Source: VXYL01 sp965243095
Lineage (GTDB): Bacteria; Pseudomonadota; Gammaproteobacteria; Pseudomonadales; Azotimanducaceae
Assembly: GCA_965243095.1 (NCBI GenBank)
Contig: OZ251530.1
Span: forward strand, 558,001-622,000
Reading direction: 5' to 3'
DNA: 64,000 bases
Positions within the stretch are counted from its first letter, which is position 1, and every line of letters begins with the position of its first letter. Shown piece after piece: positions 62,661-64,000 of the stretch. The position numbers and the translations under genes were made by a program. The notes beneath the pieces are model-generated. The model worked only from the letters and a program-made list of their open reading frames with translations. It did not search any database and had not been told where the DNA came from.

Positions 62661-64000
62661 ATGGTTGACACCACGCCATCAGTTGCAGAGGACAGCCGAG
62701 GCCGGCCGACTCGGGTGTGCCGGCTGTCCAGATTAGCCCTGCTCTGCGTCGTCTGCTTGGGGTGGTCAGCCGCATACGCCCAGGATGGCGACGCGGACGA
62801 CGAAGCCACGGCCACGCAGGCCACCGACACTGCACCCGACGAAGCTGCCGAGTCGGTTCCTCCGGTTGGCGGGGTTGTCGAAGAGGTCGTGGTGACCGGC
62901 TCGCGCCTCAAGCGCACGACATACGACAGCATTTCGCCTTTGCAGATCATCGTGGCGGACGTCAAGCAGGAGATCGGCCTCATTGACGCCGGGCAAATCC
63001 TGCAGGAGTCCACCGCTTCCGATGGTCAGCAGGTGGACCTCACCTACCAAGGTTTCGTACTGGACGACGGCCCGGGCACGGTTACCGCCAACTTGCGGGG
63101 TCTCGGCGCTGCCCGCACCTTGATCCTGATCAACGGCCGCCGCGTGGCGCCTTCGGGAGTTGGCGGCGCGCCGGTGAGCCCGGACCTCGGCATCATTCCC
63201 GGCTCGATAGTGGCCGAGTACGACCAGCTGCTCGACGGCGCTTCGTCGATCTACGGTTCGGACGCGGTTGCCGGCGTGGTCAACATCAAGCTCCGCAAGG
63301 ACTTCGACGGCTTTGAAGTGGAGCTGTTCGGCGCATCGCCGCAACACCCGAAAGGCGACCAGACAACGGCAAACGTCACTTGGGGCAAGAATGTCGATCG
63401 AGGGTTCGTGGGTTTCGCGGCGGAGTATTCGACGGACGATCCCGTCTCCCTCGCCGACCGGCCGTGGACTGCCGGTTGCCAACAGAATGTCGAGGTGGAC
63501 CAAAGCGGCCGCATCCGGCATCAAGACCTTTTCTGGTCGGAGCGGTACGACATGTCTTGGGACGAGTGCAGCTTGGGCACCATGGTGGGTTGGGTAGCGA
63601 ATGTTCCACACGCGGGCGACGTGTTCTACACGCCCCGCTCCAGCAACGGCGGTTGGCCCAGTTTCTCCGACTGGGCCGCGTACGGTGTGATACCAAGCGA
63701 CGCCGACGGCAACGCCGATGTCAACTTCCGCGACTACGATCTGAACGGGCGCACGCAGCACCAACATCTATTTTCCGAACGGCAGACGGCCAACGTGGTG
63801 GCGTACGGCGAGTACACGCTGCAAGGGGACGCGAACCTCACCCCATATTTCGAAGTGCTGTGGGCGGAGCGAACATTCCAGTCGAAAAGCGGGCAAGGGC
63901 AGTTGTTTCCAGACGTGCCGGCGGGCAACCCGTTCAACATCTGCAACCCCGACGGAGCCGGCGTGGACTGCGGCCTCGCTTGGACGGCACTGATGACGAA
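62661..64000 (+). CDS. TonB-dependent outer-membrane receptor 2 (N-terminal part, runs off window)
   Basis: The first ~446 residues of a paralogue of receptor 1. ATG 62661 follows GGAAAGGAG. A signal peptide (RLALLCVVCLGWSAAYA, before QDGDADDEA) precedes an acidic spacer and the TonB box-like EEVVVTGSRLKRT. Then LINGRRVAPSGVGGAP and LLDGASSIYGSDAVAGVVNI are close to receptor 1, as is RPWTAGCQQNVEVDQSGRIR. The acidic spacer and barrel diverge more than the plug. The sequence continues open to the window edge, so the product is incomplete. The ligand probably resembles that of receptor 1, but barrel loops differ. Confidence 0.9.
   Translation, partial: MVDTTPSVAEDSRGRPTRVCRLSRLALLCVVCLGWSAAYAQDGDADDEATATQATDTAPDEAAESVPPVGGVVEEVVVTGSRLKRTTYDSISPLQIIVADVKQEIGLIDAGQILQESTASDGQQVDLTYQGFVLDDGPGTVTANLRGLGAARTLILINGRRVAPSGVGGAPVSPDLGIIPGSIVAEYDQLLDGASSIYGSDAVAGVVNIKLRKDFDGFEVELFGASPQHPKGDQTTANVTWGKNVDRGFVGFAAEYSTDDPVSLADRPWTAGCQQNVEVDQSGRIRHQDLFWSERYDMSWDECSLGTMVGWVANVPHAGDVFYTPRSSNGGWPSFSDWAAYGVIPSDADGNADVNFRDYDLNGRTQHQHLFSERQTANVVAYGEYTLQGDANLTPYFEVLWAERTFQSKSGQGQLFPDVPAGNPFNICNPDGAGVDCGLAWTALMT

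Overview
The window is 64 kb of very G+C-rich DNA from a proteobacterium, most likely an uncultured gammaproteobacterium. Support comes from the divergent ampD/nadC pair, the dapA-bamC pair, a full-length RF3 gene (prfC), a complete spc/alpha ribosomal order, and large TonB-dependent receptors with a VTGSR-type start paired with an S9 peptidase. I cannot assign a genus from sequence alone.

Layout. 1-4.6 kb: the end of an oligopeptide ABC ATPase gene, an O-antigen-ligase-like polymerase, proS and an HU-like gene. 5.1-15.2 kb: a ribosomal superoperon beginning abruptly at rplP (rplP, rpmC, rpsQ, rplN, rplX, rplE, rpsN, rpsH, rplF, rplR, rpsE, rpmD, rplO, secY, rpmJ, rpsM, rpsK, rpsD, rpoA, rplQ). 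The usual leading part of the S10 operon is not present upstream. 15.4-24.4 kb: a sodium/solute symporter, an AGPS-like flavoenzyme, an amidohydrolase, msrA, a ROK fructokinase, ampD, nadC and tRNA-Thr(CGT). 24.5-32.8 kb: two copies of prfC, one chimeric and damaged, bracketing an AAA ATPase + DUF4276-like gene pair; then a major-facilitator transporter, a receptor that ends at its HAMP helix, and a periplasmic binding protein. 32.9-51 kb: DAHP synthase, an orphan AAA ATPase, a fused indolepyruvate:ferredoxin oxidoreductase with a divergent Lrp-type regulator, metY, an alpha/beta hydrolase, dapA-bamC, an enolase-superfamily enzyme, a Uma2 nuclease, a DASS transporter coupled to a sulfatase, and two paralogous lipoproteins. 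51.1-56.8 kb: nadA followed by an island of an AAA ATPase and three tandem Fic genes. 57-64 kb: TonB receptor, S9 peptidase, second TonB receptor (cut by the window end).

The strongest candidate for an undescribed system is the AAA + Fic-Fic-Fic cassette at 52.2-56.7 kb. It is bracketed by a 39-nt direct repeat of the 3' end of nadA. The three Fic proteins are almost identical except for a 45-residue patch just after the catalytic motif, where substitutions are concentrated. A second island, the AAA/DUF4276-like pair, is bracketed by the duplicated prfC segments. No integrase or transposase is visible at either site.

Local duplication is a recurring theme: the rpmC 5' end, prfC, the nadA 3' end, Fic x3, the paired lipoproteins, the TonB receptors, and two copies of a ~120-bp palindromic element. 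Functional assignments come from motifs and remembered family features; no database search was possible.
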